The notes under the pieces were generated by a model. The model saw only the letters and a list, made by a program, of their open reading frames with translations, had not been told where the DNA came from and did not search any database. A program made the position numbers and the translations under genes. Positions 54,419 through 61,994 of a stretch of 64,000 nt of DNA are shown here, in pieces; position 1 is the first letter of the stretch, and each line of letters begins with the position of its first letter. The stretch covers positions 1,296,525 through 1,360,524 of the forward strand of contig NZ_VZRA01000001.1 in the NCBI RefSeq assembly GCF_008802355.1. Direction: 5' to 3'. The stretch comes from Oryzomonas sagensis (GTDB lineage: Bacteria > Desulfobacterota > Desulfuromonadia > Geobacterales > Pseudopelobacteraceae).

Positions 54419-54712
54419 TTAGTCCCTGTGGTGTTTGTCTTTATGCTCGTGCTTCTTGTAGTGTTTCTTGTAGTGTCCTTTGTGTTTGCCCCAGTCGTGC
54501 CGTTCTCCCCGTTCGTGGGTGATGACGCGTTCCCGCTCCACAACGACCGTGCGGGGGGCAAGGGGCGGTGGCGGCGGTGCGCCGACCTGCACCCGCACGT
54601 TGGGGGTGTTGACATCCACACCCACCGCCACGTCGGCCGCGCCGGCCACGGTTGCCATCGTCATTGCCCCGGCCACTGCCCCGATGATTGCTTTCATGCC
54701 ATACCTGTTCAT
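54419..54712 (-). CDS. Exported His/Lys-rich small protein under riboswitch control
   Basis: 97 residues. Signal peptide MNRYGMKAIIGAVAGAMTMA with cleavage likely after VAGA. The mature part has a short beta-like segment (VAVGVDVNTPNVRVQVG), a Pro run, then VVVERERVITHERGE and a tail very rich in His and Lys (HKGHYKKHYKKHEHKDKHH). It has no heme CxxCH. Periplasmic or extracellular; the tail could bind metal or polyanions. AAAGGA lies 8 nt before the ATG. The leader carries a GEMM-I riboswitch and terminator, so a cyclic dinucleotide controls expression. Confidence 0.75.
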   Translation of the reverse strand: MNRYGMKAIIGAVAGAMTMATVAGAADVAVGVDVNTPNVRVQVGAPPPPPLAPRTVVVERERVITHERGERHDWGKHKGHYKKHYKKHEHKDKHHRD

Positions 54713-54764
54713 GTTCGTTTCCTTTCGTGATTGGATCTGCCGTGGGTTTCCGGCGTCCCGGCAC

Positions 54765-54876
54765 GAAAAAAGCCGGGACGCCGAATATGGTGATAGTTCG
54801 GCATCCCGGCTGTCTCGGTGAGACCCTATGGGCTTTCCGTCCCACCCTCGCGGGTGGTTTAGTCTTATCGCGTATC
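54765..54876 (-). promoter_or_regulatory. GEMM-I (cGAMP/c-di-GMP) riboswitch with intrinsic terminator
   Basis: Read on the minus strand, the aptamer spans 54876-54792: GATA (P1), AAGACTAAACC, a stem CCACCC-GCGA-GGGTGG with a GNRA loop, GGACGGAAAGCC, then GGTCTCACCGAGAC, AGCCGGGATGCCG and TATC (P1). This is the GEMM-I layout. The base equivalent to G20 of the c-di-GMP-sensing aptamer is A (54863), as in Geobacter 3',3'-cGAMP-sensing variants. AGCCGGGATGCCGAA also forms the 5' arm of a 15-bp terminator (54771-54811) followed by six T. Ligand binding should hide this arm and switch the gene on. Confidence 0.9.
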
Positions 54877-54901
54877 TGCTGCCTGATGTTGAAACAGCGG
54901 C

Positions 54902-54930
54902 ATTATAGAGGACAAATCTGCCCGCGTCAA
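54902..54930 (-). promoter_or_regulatory. Promoter of riboswitch transcript
   Basis: On the minus strand TTGACG, 17 bp, TATAAT, a near-consensus sigma70 promoter. Predicted start near 54895, about 19 nt before the aptamer. Confidence 0.85.
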
Positions 54931-54987
54931 CCATCACGGGAGCCCGTCCCGCGGCCGTCCGCTCTTCCGTGCCCCTGCTGTCCCTCG

Positions 54988-55170
54988 TCAGGCTGCCTTG
55001 GCGATCAGGTGCCCCAGGAGCCCGTTGAGGATCGCCTCCTGTTCCCGCAAATCCGCTCGCCACTCACGATTGTCGGTTTTGCTCCTCTCCGTCTTAAGGT
55101 CGGAGAGGTAGGATTCCAGCGCATCTACCAAGACGATCCGTTCCTTTTCCGTCAATTCGAGGACTGACAT
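54988..55170 (-). CDS. Small hypothetical protein, 60 residues
   Basis: Starts MSVLELTEKERIVLVDALES and continues as helix-rich sequence (YLSDLKTERSKTDNREWRA, LREQEAILNGLLGHLIAKAA). AAGGGGG lies about 7 nt before the ATG. Likely a two-helix soluble protein; no family recognised. It lies upstream of the riboswitch promoter on the same strand, with no terminator seen between them. Confidence 0.65.
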   Translation of the reverse strand: MSVLELTEKERIVLVDALESYLSDLKTERSKTDNREWRADLREQEAILNGLLGHLIAKAA

Positions 55171-55424
55171 GATGCTGCCCCCTTTCTGCTGCCCGATCCC
55201 CCTGCCGGGCCGGACAACGTTCCACCACGTACTACTGCCCCTTTTATATTTTATGCCCCCGCCTGGAGGTGGTCAATGCCGTTGGCGGGGGACAAGGGGG
55301 GGCGGACACCGCTGATTCCATGCTATAATTATGGTGTAGTCTCCACGGCCGTCAGCATTCCGCCGGGGTGGATATCTGCCCGGAGGGTGGGGTGAAGGGC
55401 CGCTTGGCGAAAGGGGTGGTTGAA

Positions 55425-55796
55425 ATGTTGGAAGGATTCGAAGTGAGCGCGGAAACGGTCAAGGCCCATATGCATGACGCAGTTCTGCCGGTCTTCGTCA
55501 ATATACGCCATCATCAGGATTGGGATAGCGGCCTCTTCAAAGCCAGGGGGGCGTTGCGCATACCCGATGACGAGGTGGAACGGCATCTCGATGAGATTCC
55601 CCATGACCGTACGGTGGTGGTGTACTCAAGCTGCCCGGGGGATGAGGCGAGTGTGCGGGCGGCTCAGGTTCTCAGGCAGCATGGCTGGGACGATGTCCAC
55701 CCTCTGGCGGGCGGCTTCAATGCCTATCTCCAGGCCGGGCTTCCGGTCGAGGGTATCGGCGGGAACGTCCCGGCAACGAAGATCATGCTGCTCTAA
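55425..55796 (+). CDS. Rhodanese-like domain protein
   Basis: 123 residues. A single rhodanese domain: VFVNIRHHQDWDSG, a RGALRIPDDEVE strand, active Cys70 in VVVYSSCPGDEASVRAA, and LAGGFNAYLQAGLPVE. The active loop CPGDEAS has the CxxxxxS/T length of rhodanese-type sulfurtransferases. GGGGTG lies 6 nt before the chosen ATG; a GTG two codons earlier is possible. Confidence 0.85.
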   Translation: MLEGFEVSAETVKAHMHDAVLPVFVNIRHHQDWDSGLFKARGALRIPDDEVERHLDEIPHDRTVVVYSSCPGDEASVRAAQVLRQHGWDDVHPLAGGFNAYLQAGLPVEGIGGNVPATKIMLL

Positions 55797-55850
55797 GGTC
55801 CCGGAGGCCCCTTCGACGGGGATTCACGGAGGGGGATGAACGACGTGTTC

Positions 55851-55880
55851 CGCACCGGCGGCCGTTTGGCCGCCGGTGCG
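55851..55880. terminator. Terminator after rhodanese gene
   Basis: 13-bp perfect stem CGCACCGGCGGCC with loop GTTT. Lies between convergent rhodanese and thioesterase genes. Confidence 0.7.
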
Positions 55881-55913
55881 TGTCCCGGATGGTGGCAATG
55901 GTAGGGAGCGGGC

Positions 55914-56399
55914 TCATTTTTTCAGGGTGATGCAGAGGCACTCCCCTTCGGCGTAGACCGTTTCTCCGCTGCAGAGGCGGCCATGCACCATTATCTTGCG
56001 CCCTTCGGCGGAGATGACCCGGCTTTCGAGCGTGACGACCTGTTGCAGGGGCAGCAGATTGCGGAAGCTGACGTTCAGGTTGCCGACTACGATCGAATAC
56101 CCCGCGGCCCAGGCGGCCAGTCCCAGTACCTCGTCGAACACTGCGGCCATGGAGCCGCCGTGGGCATGTCCCGGAGGGCCTTCGGTCTCGGGGCCGAACC
56201 AGATGCGGGCCTTCAATTGTTGCTCTCCGTCACGGTAATAGCGCACCCGGAAACGGTTGCCGTCCGGTTCGCCGGAGACGAAGCGCAGGGATTCCCCCAC
56301 CAGCGCCGGGGCATCGAAATCGCTCCAGCCGGTTTCACCGCTCAGGTCCACCGGCGGGCAGAGGGTCGTACAAACTTTTTTTGCAGTGGTTTCGGTCAC
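55914..56399 (-). CDS. Hotdog-fold thioesterase (PaaI/THEM4-like)
   Basis: 161 residues. GPPGHAHGGSMAAVFDEVLG is the hotdog catalytic helix with the HGG motif; VVGNLNVSFRNLLPL and VTLESRVISAEGRKIMVHG form the sheet. Such proteins cleave acyl-CoA thioesters. Neighbouring genes do not reveal the substrate. The gene starts with MTETTAKKVC. Confidence 0.87.
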   Translation of the reverse strand: MTETTAKKVCTTLCPPVDLSGETGWSDFDAPALVGESLRFVSGEPDGNRFRVRYYRDGEQQLKARIWFGPETEGPPGHAHGGSMAAVFDEVLGLAAWAAGYSIVVGNLNVSFRNLLPLQQVVTLESRVISAEGRKIMVHGRLCSGETVYAEGECLCITLKK

Positions 56400-56510
56400 G
56401 GATGTTTTCCTCCAAAAGAGCGCCGCCAGGCGGTGGCGGCAGGATGATACGTCATACTAGCAGACTCCGGCAGGGCAATAAAGGGCTTCGGGGCGGTGCC
56501 GGCGGGCGAC

Positions 56511-56532
56511 AAGGCGGCCGGTCGGGCCGCCT
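56511..56532 (-). terminator. Terminator after ychJ-like gene
   Basis: 9-bp stem AAGGCGGCC with a short loop, 28 nt after the stop on the minus strand; T-rich TTGTCGCC follows. Confidence 0.65.
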
Positions 56533-56559
56533 TCAGGCGTTGGAGCTGGTGGGGAACCA

Positions 56560-57042
56560 TCACTTCCCGCAGCATTTCTTGTATTTGAGGCCGCTGCCGC
56601 AGGTGCAGGGATCGTTGCGGCCGATCTTGACGACGGTGATCGGTTTCGGCTTCACCATGGCCCCCTCGGTGAAGTACCATTTTCCGCTTTTGCGTTTGAA
56701 CTGGCCGCACTCGTGATGTTCGCGGGCAACGCCCTTGTCCTTGAATCGCGCCACGAATTCCACCTGGCCGATGCTGTCTTCCTGGCCACCCTTGTCGGTG
56801 GCGATGATGTCAAGCCCCAGCCATTCGGAATTCTGTGCCCATTCCCTGGTGCCGGCATGGTCGTAGCCCTGGCGATGGTCGGGGTGGGTGCTTTCGAAGA
56901 TGAAATCCATCTGCGCGCCGACATAGGCCGAATAGCGGGCTCTCATGAGTTGTTCCGCCGTTTCGGCGGGGCGGACTCCGTTGATGACCGGTTCGCAACA
57001 ATCGGAATAGGCAATGCCGCTTCCGCAGGGGCAGCTGTTCAT
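56560..57042 (-). CDS. YchJ family protein with two SEC-C motifs
   Basis: 160 residues. N-terminal SEC-C motif [13 protein letters not shown] and C-terminal [13 protein letters not shown], each a zinc-binding CxCx8CC as in SecA. The NTF2-like centre has [20 protein letters not shown] and EWLGLDI, the UPF0225/YchJ signature. AAGGAG lies 8-9 nt before the ATG; the open frame extends 23 codons further without an SD. Cytoplasmic, possibly ribosome- or translocon-associated. Confidence 0.92.
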   Translation of the reverse strand: MNSCPCGSGIAYSDCCEPVINGVRPAETAEQLMRARYSAYVGAQMDFIFESTHPDHRQGYDHAGTREWAQNSEWLGLDIIATDKGGQEDSIGQVEFVARFKDKGVAREHHECGQFKRKSGKWYFTEGAMVKPKPITVVKIGRNDPCTCGSGLKYKKCCGK

Positions 57043-57263
57043 GTCTGGTTCTCCTTGATGATGGTAATTGGTTGATCCACTTGGGTGCCATAGAACCGGC
57101 CCATTTGTCAAATGGTAACTGAAGTGGCCACCTGTACGCCATTGCCGGCATCGGATTTCCGGCGCCTGTGCCTTGTGAAGCCTGTTATGGCGCCTTTTGC
57201 CGATTCGGCGTGCCAGGAGGGAGCTAACTTGGCAAAAAAGAGGCTGAAAAGACCAGTATCACG

Positions 57264-57291
57264 TTGACGACTGATCTTTGGGAGTGATATT
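57264..57291 (+). promoter_or_regulatory. Candidate promoter of ABC transporter operon
   Basis: TTGACG, 16 bp, GATATT, about 82 nt before the GTG start. No T-box or tryptophan leader peptide is visible in the leader. Confidence 0.5.
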
Positions 57292-57373
57292 CTCGCCACC
57301 CGATTATTGTGAAATAGCCGTTGTCGTGTGTGGTGGTACGTTTGGATTTGACTATCAGATCAGGAGGTGTTCG

Positions 57374-58369
57374 GTGAAAAAGAAACTCTGTGCGTTGCTG
57401 GTGTTCCTTGCAGTCTCTCTTATGGTGGCGGCTCCGCTCTTTGCGGCAAACCCGCCGAAAAAGGTCCTCATCGGGATATCCAAGATCGTGGCCCATCCCG
57501 CCCTCGATGCCGTTGAAAAAGGTATCAAGGACGAGCTTGCCGCTGCGAAGATCGCCGCGGAGTACGACCAGCAGAATGCCAATGGCGATATCGGCACTGC
57601 GTCGTCAATCTCCAACAAGTTCAAGTCGGAAAAGGTGACCCTGGCGGTGGGGATCGCCACGCCCACGGCCCAGTCGCTGGTGAATACCCTGAAGGGGACC
57701 CCGGTCGTCTTCTCGGCGGTAACCGACCCGGTGAAGGCCGGTTTGGTGGCCTCTCTGAAAAAGGGGGGCAAGACGGTTACCGGCGTGTCGGATATGACCC
57801 CGGTGAAACAGCAGATTCAACTGCTGCTCAAGATCAAGAAGATCAAACGTCTTGGCCATATCTACACCAGTTCCGAGGAAAACGCCGTGGTGCTGGCCGG
57901 TGTCGTAAAGCAGGCCTGCAAGGAGTTGGGGATCGAATACGTGGAGACGACGGTGTCCAAGTCGTCCGAGGTGAAAGAGGCTACCCAGGCGATCATCCGC
58001 AGGGTGGATGCGCTGTACATCAGCACCGACAACACGGTCGTATCGGCCATGAGCGCCGTCGCCGACGTGGCCGTGAAGAACAGAGTGCCGATCATGTCGG
58101 CTGACCCGAGTTCGGCTGAAAAATATGCCGTCCTGGCCGCCTGGGGGTTCGACTATTACAAAGTTGGGCGTGCCACCGGCAAGATGATCGTCGAGATCCT
58201 CAAGGGCAAGAAGCCGGAGCAGATGCCGACGCGTTTTATGACCAAGACCTCGGATGTCGACCTCTTGGTCAATCTTGATGTGGCCAGGAAACTCGGTCTG
58301 ACCGTGCCGAAGGATATCGTCAAGAGCGCCAACAGGGTCGTGGAAAACGGCAAGCTGACCAAAAAGTAG
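57374..58369 (+). CDS. ABC transporter substrate-binding protein (TrpX-like)
   Basis: 331 residues from a GTG with AGGAGGT upstream. Signal peptide (KLCALLVFLAVSLMVAAPLFA) then a type 1 periplasmic-binding fold of the PF04392 group: IGISKIVAHPALDAVEKGI, QQNANGDIGTASSISNKF, TGVSDMTPVKQQI and GFDYYKVGRATGKM. Relatives bind aromatic amino acids or other small molecules; the ligand here is unknown. First gene of a three-gene ABC operon. Confidence 0.88.
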   Translation: MKKKLCALLVFLAVSLMVAAPLFAANPPKKVLIGISKIVAHPALDAVEKGIKDELAAAKIAAEYDQQNANGDIGTASSISNKFKSEKVTLAVGIATPTAQSLVNTLKGTPVVFSAVTDPVKAGLVASLKKGGKTVTGVSDMTPVKQQIQLLLKIKKIKRLGHIYTSSEENAVVLAGVVKQACKELGIEYVETTVSKSSEVKEATQAIIRRVDALYISTDNTVVSAMSAVADVAVKNRVPIMSADPSSAEKYAVLAAWGFDYYKVGRATGKMIVEILKGKKPEQMPTRFMTKTSDVDLLVNLDVARKLGLTVPKDIVKSANRVVENGKLTKK

Positions 58370-58381
58370 AATTTTTTCCCC

Positions 58382-58405
58382 GCCGGGCGGCCGAGGCCGC
58401 CCGGC
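58382..58405 (+). terminator. Intra-operon hairpin between binding protein and permease
   Basis: 11-bp perfect stem GCCGGGCGGCC with a 2-nt loop, followed by ATTATTTTAT, 12 nt after the binding-protein stop. It likely lowers downstream expression or stabilises the upstream mRNA. Confidence 0.7.
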
Positions 58406-58438
58406 ATTATTTTATCACGAAGGGTACACGGCATTGCT

Positions 58439-59347
58439 ATGATCGAAGGTATTCTGGTAGAAGGCCTGATTTACGGAATTATGGTCCTGGGGGTATTCAT
58501 CACCTTCAGGATCCTGGATTTTCCCGACTTGACGGTGGACGGCTCGTTCCCCCTGGGAGCAGCCCTGATGGTGCAGTGCATCCTGCTCGACGTGAACCTC
58601 TGGTTGGCGCTGCTGGTCGCATTTGTCGGCGGGATGCTGGCGGGCATGGTCACGGCGCTGATCCACAACCACCTCCGGGTGCCCAACCTCCTGGCCGGCA
58701 TCCTGACCATGACCATGCTGTACTCCGTTAATATCCGCATCCTGGGCAACCGGGCCAATGTGCCGGTCCTGGAGCATGAAACCATTCTGACCAAGGTTTC
58801 CGAGCGCTTTTCGGGCCTTATCCCGGATGAGTACATCCTGCTCCTGTTTTTCATCGTGGTCGCCATCGTGATCAAGATACTGATCGACCTGTTCTTCCGC
58901 ACCGACCTGGGCATGACCCTGGGGGCCATGGGCAATAATGAACAGATGGTCATCTCCCAGGGGGTTGACCCCAAAACCCTGAAAACCATCGGCGTGGGGC
59001 TGTCCAACGGCCTGGTGGCCCTATCCGGCGCCTTTGCGGCCCAGTACCTCGGGTTTGCCGATGTGGGCTTGGGGCAGGGGATCATTGTCTCGGGTTTGGC
59101 TTCGGTCATGATCGGCGAATTTCTGGTCATGAAGAGCAACCGCATCGGCGTTCTGACCCTCTGCGCCATCCTGGGTTCGATACTTTTCCACGCGGTGTTG
59201 TATTTGGGCAGGTATTACGGCTATGTCATCCATATGACGCCCAATGACCTGAATCTGATCAAGGGCATCCTGATCATCATACTGCTGGTCCTGACCCAGG
59301 CCAAAAAACTGAAGAAGGTCGCCATCAAGGCGGTGGTGGAAAAATGA
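58439..59347 (+). CDS. ABC transporter permease (TrpY-like)
   Basis: 302 residues with about eight or nine membrane segments. FPDLTVDGSFPLGAALMVQ, NHLRVPNLLAGILTMTMLYS and GLSNGLVALSGAFAAQYLGF are the conserved parts of the permease partner of PF04392 binding proteins. The ATG follows the attenuating hairpin by 33 nt and the stop overlaps the ATPase start by 4 nt. Confidence 0.9.
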   Translation: MIEGILVEGLIYGIMVLGVFITFRILDFPDLTVDGSFPLGAALMVQCILLDVNLWLALLVAFVGGMLAGMVTALIHNHLRVPNLLAGILTMTMLYSVNIRILGNRANVPVLEHETILTKVSERFSGLIPDEYILLLFFIVVAIVIKILIDLFFRTDLGMTLGAMGNNEQMVISQGVDPKTLKTIGVGLSNGLVALSGAFAAQYLGFADVGLGQGIIVSGLASVMIGEFLVMKSNRIGVLTLCAILGSILFHAVLYLGRYYGYVIHMTPNDLNLIKGILIIILLVLTQAKKLKKVAIKAVVEK

Positions 59348-60138
59348 TCGAGCTCAAGAATGTGTCCATGCTTTTTAATCCCGGCACGGTGAATGAAAAC
59401 CTGGCCATCAGCGCTATCAACCTGAAGGTCAAGGAAGGGGATTTCATCACCGTTATCGGCAGCAACGGCGCCGGGAAGTCCACGCTCTTCAACCTCATAG
59501 CCGGTACCATCATCCCGAGCCAGGGCGCCATCCTGGCAAACGACAGGGATATCACGCGGGAGCCCGAGTATCGGCGCGCCCGGTACATCGGCAGGATATT
59601 CCAGAACCCGCTTCTCGGCACGGCCTCCAACATGAGCCTGGAGGATAACATGATGATCACCTACCGGAAGGGGTTCAAGTGGCTGAAACGGAGCCTGAAC
59701 AACAAGATGCGGGAGTTCTTCCGGTCGGAACTGGTCCAGTTGGAGATGGGGCTGGAGGACCGGATGAAGGAAAATCTCGCCATGTTTTCCGGCGGGCAGC
59801 GGCAGGCCCTGACCCTGCTGATGATGGTCCTCTCCAAGCCCGAGCTGATCCTGCTGGATGAGCATACCGCGGCGCTCGACCCCAAAAATGCCGAGATCGT
59901 CCTGGAATTGACCAACAAGTTCATCAAGGAATACAACCTCACCTCAATGATGATCACCCACAACATGAGCCATGCCATCGAGTTCGGTAACCGTCTGCTG
60001 ATGATGGACAAGGGAGAGATTATCTTCGATGTGGAGGGTGAAGCGAAACGGGAACTGACGGTGGAGAAGCTGATCGAGAAGTTCCACGAGATTCGCCATG
60101 CCTCTTTTGGGGACGATAAGGCGCTTCTCTCCCCGTGA
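59344..60138 (+). CDS. ABC transporter ATP-binding protein (TrpZ-like)
   Basis: 264 residues. Walker A GSNGAGKSTLFN, signature FSGGQRQALTL, Walker B PELILLDEHTAALDP and switch His in MITHNMSHA are all intact. Hydrolyses ATP on the cytoplasmic face to drive the permease encoded just upstream. Translationally coupled through ATGA. Confidence 0.93.
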   Translation: MIELKNVSMLFNPGTVNENLAISAINLKVKEGDFITVIGSNGAGKSTLFNLIAGTIIPSQGAILANDRDITREPEYRRARYIGRIFQNPLLGTASNMSLEDNMMITYRKGFKWLKRSLNNKMREFFRSELVQLEMGLEDRMKENLAMFSGGQRQALTLLMMVLSKPELILLDEHTAALDPKNAEIVLELTNKFIKEYNLTSMMITHNMSHAIEFGNRLLMMDKGEIIFDVEGEAKRELTVEKLIEKFHEIRHASFGDDKALLSP

Positions 60139-60280
60139 ACGCACAGGCCAGCGGTTTCCTGCTGCGGCCGCAATTCTTTTTCTTCACACGGTTGCGCCCC
60201 TGAAATTATGTGGTAGCATTAAAAACAGTTAAGTATGCTTGGTATTCCCGCTGGCTATGCAGCAAGAGGGGGCGGATATC

Positions 60281-60562
60281 ATGGGCGAAAAGAGGACCAG
60301 CCATAGGGTGGGGTGCTTCACAAAATGCTTCCTGTACCACGATGGGGCGACGTACGGATGTATCCTCGAAAATCTCTCGTTCTCCGGCGCCCTGATCAAG
60401 ATGGGCCGTCCGCTGCCGGATCGGCTGCGGCAGGGGGACCGCTGCAGTCTGGTGTTGTGCGGAGACCCGGTCATTTCCCCCGGGGAATATAACAGCACGA
60501 TCGCCCGCTTGAACTTCCCCAGGGTCGGCCTCCACTTCCAGGAACGGGAAGGGGAGGCATGA
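60281..60562 (+). CDS. PilZ domain protein (c-di-GMP receptor)
   Basis: 93 residues, a stand-alone PilZ domain. The c-di-GMP-binding motifs are R-TSH-R near the N-terminus and NLSFSG (D/NxSxxG) about 25 residues later. A strand-rich core continues to ARLNFPRVGLHF. GGGGG lies about 9 nt before the chosen ATG; an earlier ATG at 60257 is possible. A terminator follows. Its target process is not shown by neighbours. Confidence 0.85.
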   Translation: MGEKRTSHRVGCFTKCFLYHDGATYGCILENLSFSGALIKMGRPLPDRLRQGDRCSLVLCGDPVISPGEYNSTIARLNFPRVGLHFQEREGEA

Positions 60563-60581
60563 TCGGCATGCTGCAGCGGCG

Positions 60582-60616
60582 AAGGCCGGCTCCCCGGGTG
60601 GGGTGCCGGCCTTTTT
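60582..60616 (+). terminator. Terminator after PilZ gene
   Basis: 9-bp stem AAGGCCGGC / GCCGGCCTT with a GC-rich loop, followed by TTTTTG. Confidence 0.88.
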
Positions 60617-60661
60617 GCGCCAGCTCCATTCTGCGGGTCTGCTGCATCGGCCGTCAGACTC

Positions 60662-61450
60662 TTAGAAACATGCCCGGACCACGCCTCCGTCAACCCGCAG
60701 GGCCGCGCCATTGGTGGCGGACGAGAGGGTGCTGCACACGTAGACGGCCAGATTGGCAACCTCTTCCGGGGTCGCGAAGCGCTTAAGGAGCGAGGCCGGG
60801 CGCACGGTTTGGAAAAACTCCTTTTCGAAATCGGCGAAGGATTTTCCGCCGCTCAGTTTCGCTACGAAACCATCCACGCCTGCCGTGTGGGTCGGGCCCG
60901 GCAGGATCGCGTTGACCGTAACCCGCGTGCCGGCACACGTCTCGGCAAGACCGCGCGAAACCGCCAGTTGGGCGGTCTTGGTCATTCCGTAATGGATCAT
61001 CTCGGCGGGAATCTGGATGCCGCTCTCGCTGCTGATGAAGAGGACTCGCCCCCAATTCTGCTCCTTCATGCCCGGGAGATACGCCCTGGCGAGACGGATG
61101 CCGCTCAATACGTTGACCTCGAAAAAACGCCGCCACTCTTCGTCGGAAATCTCCTCGAAAGGCTTTGGTTCGTAGATTCCCAGGTTGTTCACCAGGATAT
61201 CCAACGAGGGCACCTGCTGGCGTAGCCTGTCAACCTCTCCGGCTTGGGAGAGGTCGCCGTTGAAACCTTCCACCGACGCATTCGGCAGGGCGCTTTTGAT
61301 CCGTTCCCGTGCCGCGGCCAGGGAGTCGTCGTCGCGCCCGTTGATGACCACGCGGGCCCCTTCCCGCGCCAGGGCTGTGGCTATGGCAAGGCCGATCCCC
61401 TTGGTTGAGCCGGAGACGAGCGCCTTTTTACCGTTGAGTTGCAAGTCCAT
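60662..61450 (-). CDS. Short-chain dehydrogenase/reductase (SDR)
   Basis: 262 residues, classical SDR. Nucleotide-binding GSTKGIGLAIA, NNLGIYEP, and the catalytic Ser-Tyr-Lys (ISSES, then YGMTK) are present. The Arg in NGRDDD after strand two suggests NADPH use; inference. C-terminal GAALRVDGGVV is typical of the FabG-like group. AAGGAG lies 8 nt before the ATG. Substrate unknown. Confidence 0.9.
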   Translation of the reverse strand: MDLQLNGKKALVSGSTKGIGLAIATALAREGARVVINGRDDDSLAAARERIKSALPNASVEGFNGDLSQAGEVDRLRQQVPSLDILVNNLGIYEPKPFEEISDEEWRRFFEVNVLSGIRLARAYLPGMKEQNWGRVLFISSESGIQIPAEMIHYGMTKTAQLAVSRGLAETCAGTRVTVNAILPGPTHTAGVDGFVAKLSGGKSFADFEKEFFQTVRPASLLKRFATPEEVANLAVYVCSTLSSATNGAALRVDGGVVRACF

Positions 61451-61664
61451 GAGATATCTCCTTGTACTGATGTGGTTGTCGTGCAACGCTGACTTGAGAG
61501 GCCGGATGGCCTTTGAAAGAAGTCTATCACGATGACGAAAAAATCAAGTAGCTGCCGGAAGGGCGCAGGGGGATACGGAAAGGCGCCCGGAAATAGGGGT
61601 TGTGTCTCCGGAAATTTCCTAGTAGGCTTGCGGTGCAGCTAGAATAACACCCGGAGAGGACCCT

Positions 61665-61901
61665 ATGACAAAGGCCGATAAGGCGCTGCTGGTGGCGGCA
61701 TTGACGCCGGAAGAGACACGCTGGGCGACGGAGCTCGCCGACAAGTTGCCCGGTGAGGTGGATCTGACGTTTGAGGAGGCCAAGATTCTGACCAGAATCC
61801 CGATTGACAGGTGGCCGAAGAGGCTCCTGGCCAAGGTGAGGGATGTGATCGACTTCGGTGATTTCATCAGCGACGATGCGGAGAGGGAAGAGTCCCCATG
61901 A
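61665..61901 (+). CDS. Small hypothetical protein, 78 residues
   Basis: Starts MTKADKALLVAALTPEETRW; acidic C-terminus (DVIDFGDFISDDAEREESP). GGAGAGGA lies about 4-6 nt before the ATG and a terminator follows within 35 nt, supporting a real gene. Helical, soluble; no family recognised. Confidence 0.65.
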   Translation: MTKADKALLVAALTPEETRWATELADKLPGEVDLTFEEAKILTRIPIDRWPKRLLAKVRDVIDFGDFISDDAEREESP

Positions 61902-61935
61902 CCCTCCCCGAAGATTTCTAAAAGGCGGGACAAAC

Positions 61936-61978
61936 AACGGGTGCGGACTGCGTGCGGAACACGGCCGCCGCACCCGTT
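61936..61978. terminator. Terminator between convergent genes
   Basis: 11-bp stem AACGGGTGCGG / CCGCACCCGTT, followed by TT on the plus strand and T-rich on the minus. Serves the 78-residue gene and the FKBP gene. Confidence 0.8.
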
Positions 61979-61994
61979 TTCGGTTGAAGGCGGC

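Noticed and set aside
54438-54822. Plus-strand frames across the riboswitch region
   Set aside because: They are antisense to the secreted protein and aptamer; Pro/Arg-rich translation reflects the His/Lys-rich gene on the other strand.
57241-57373. T-box or tryptophan leader before the TrpX-like gene
   Set aside because: No T-box consensus, no Trp-codon run and no terminator-antiterminator pair were found.
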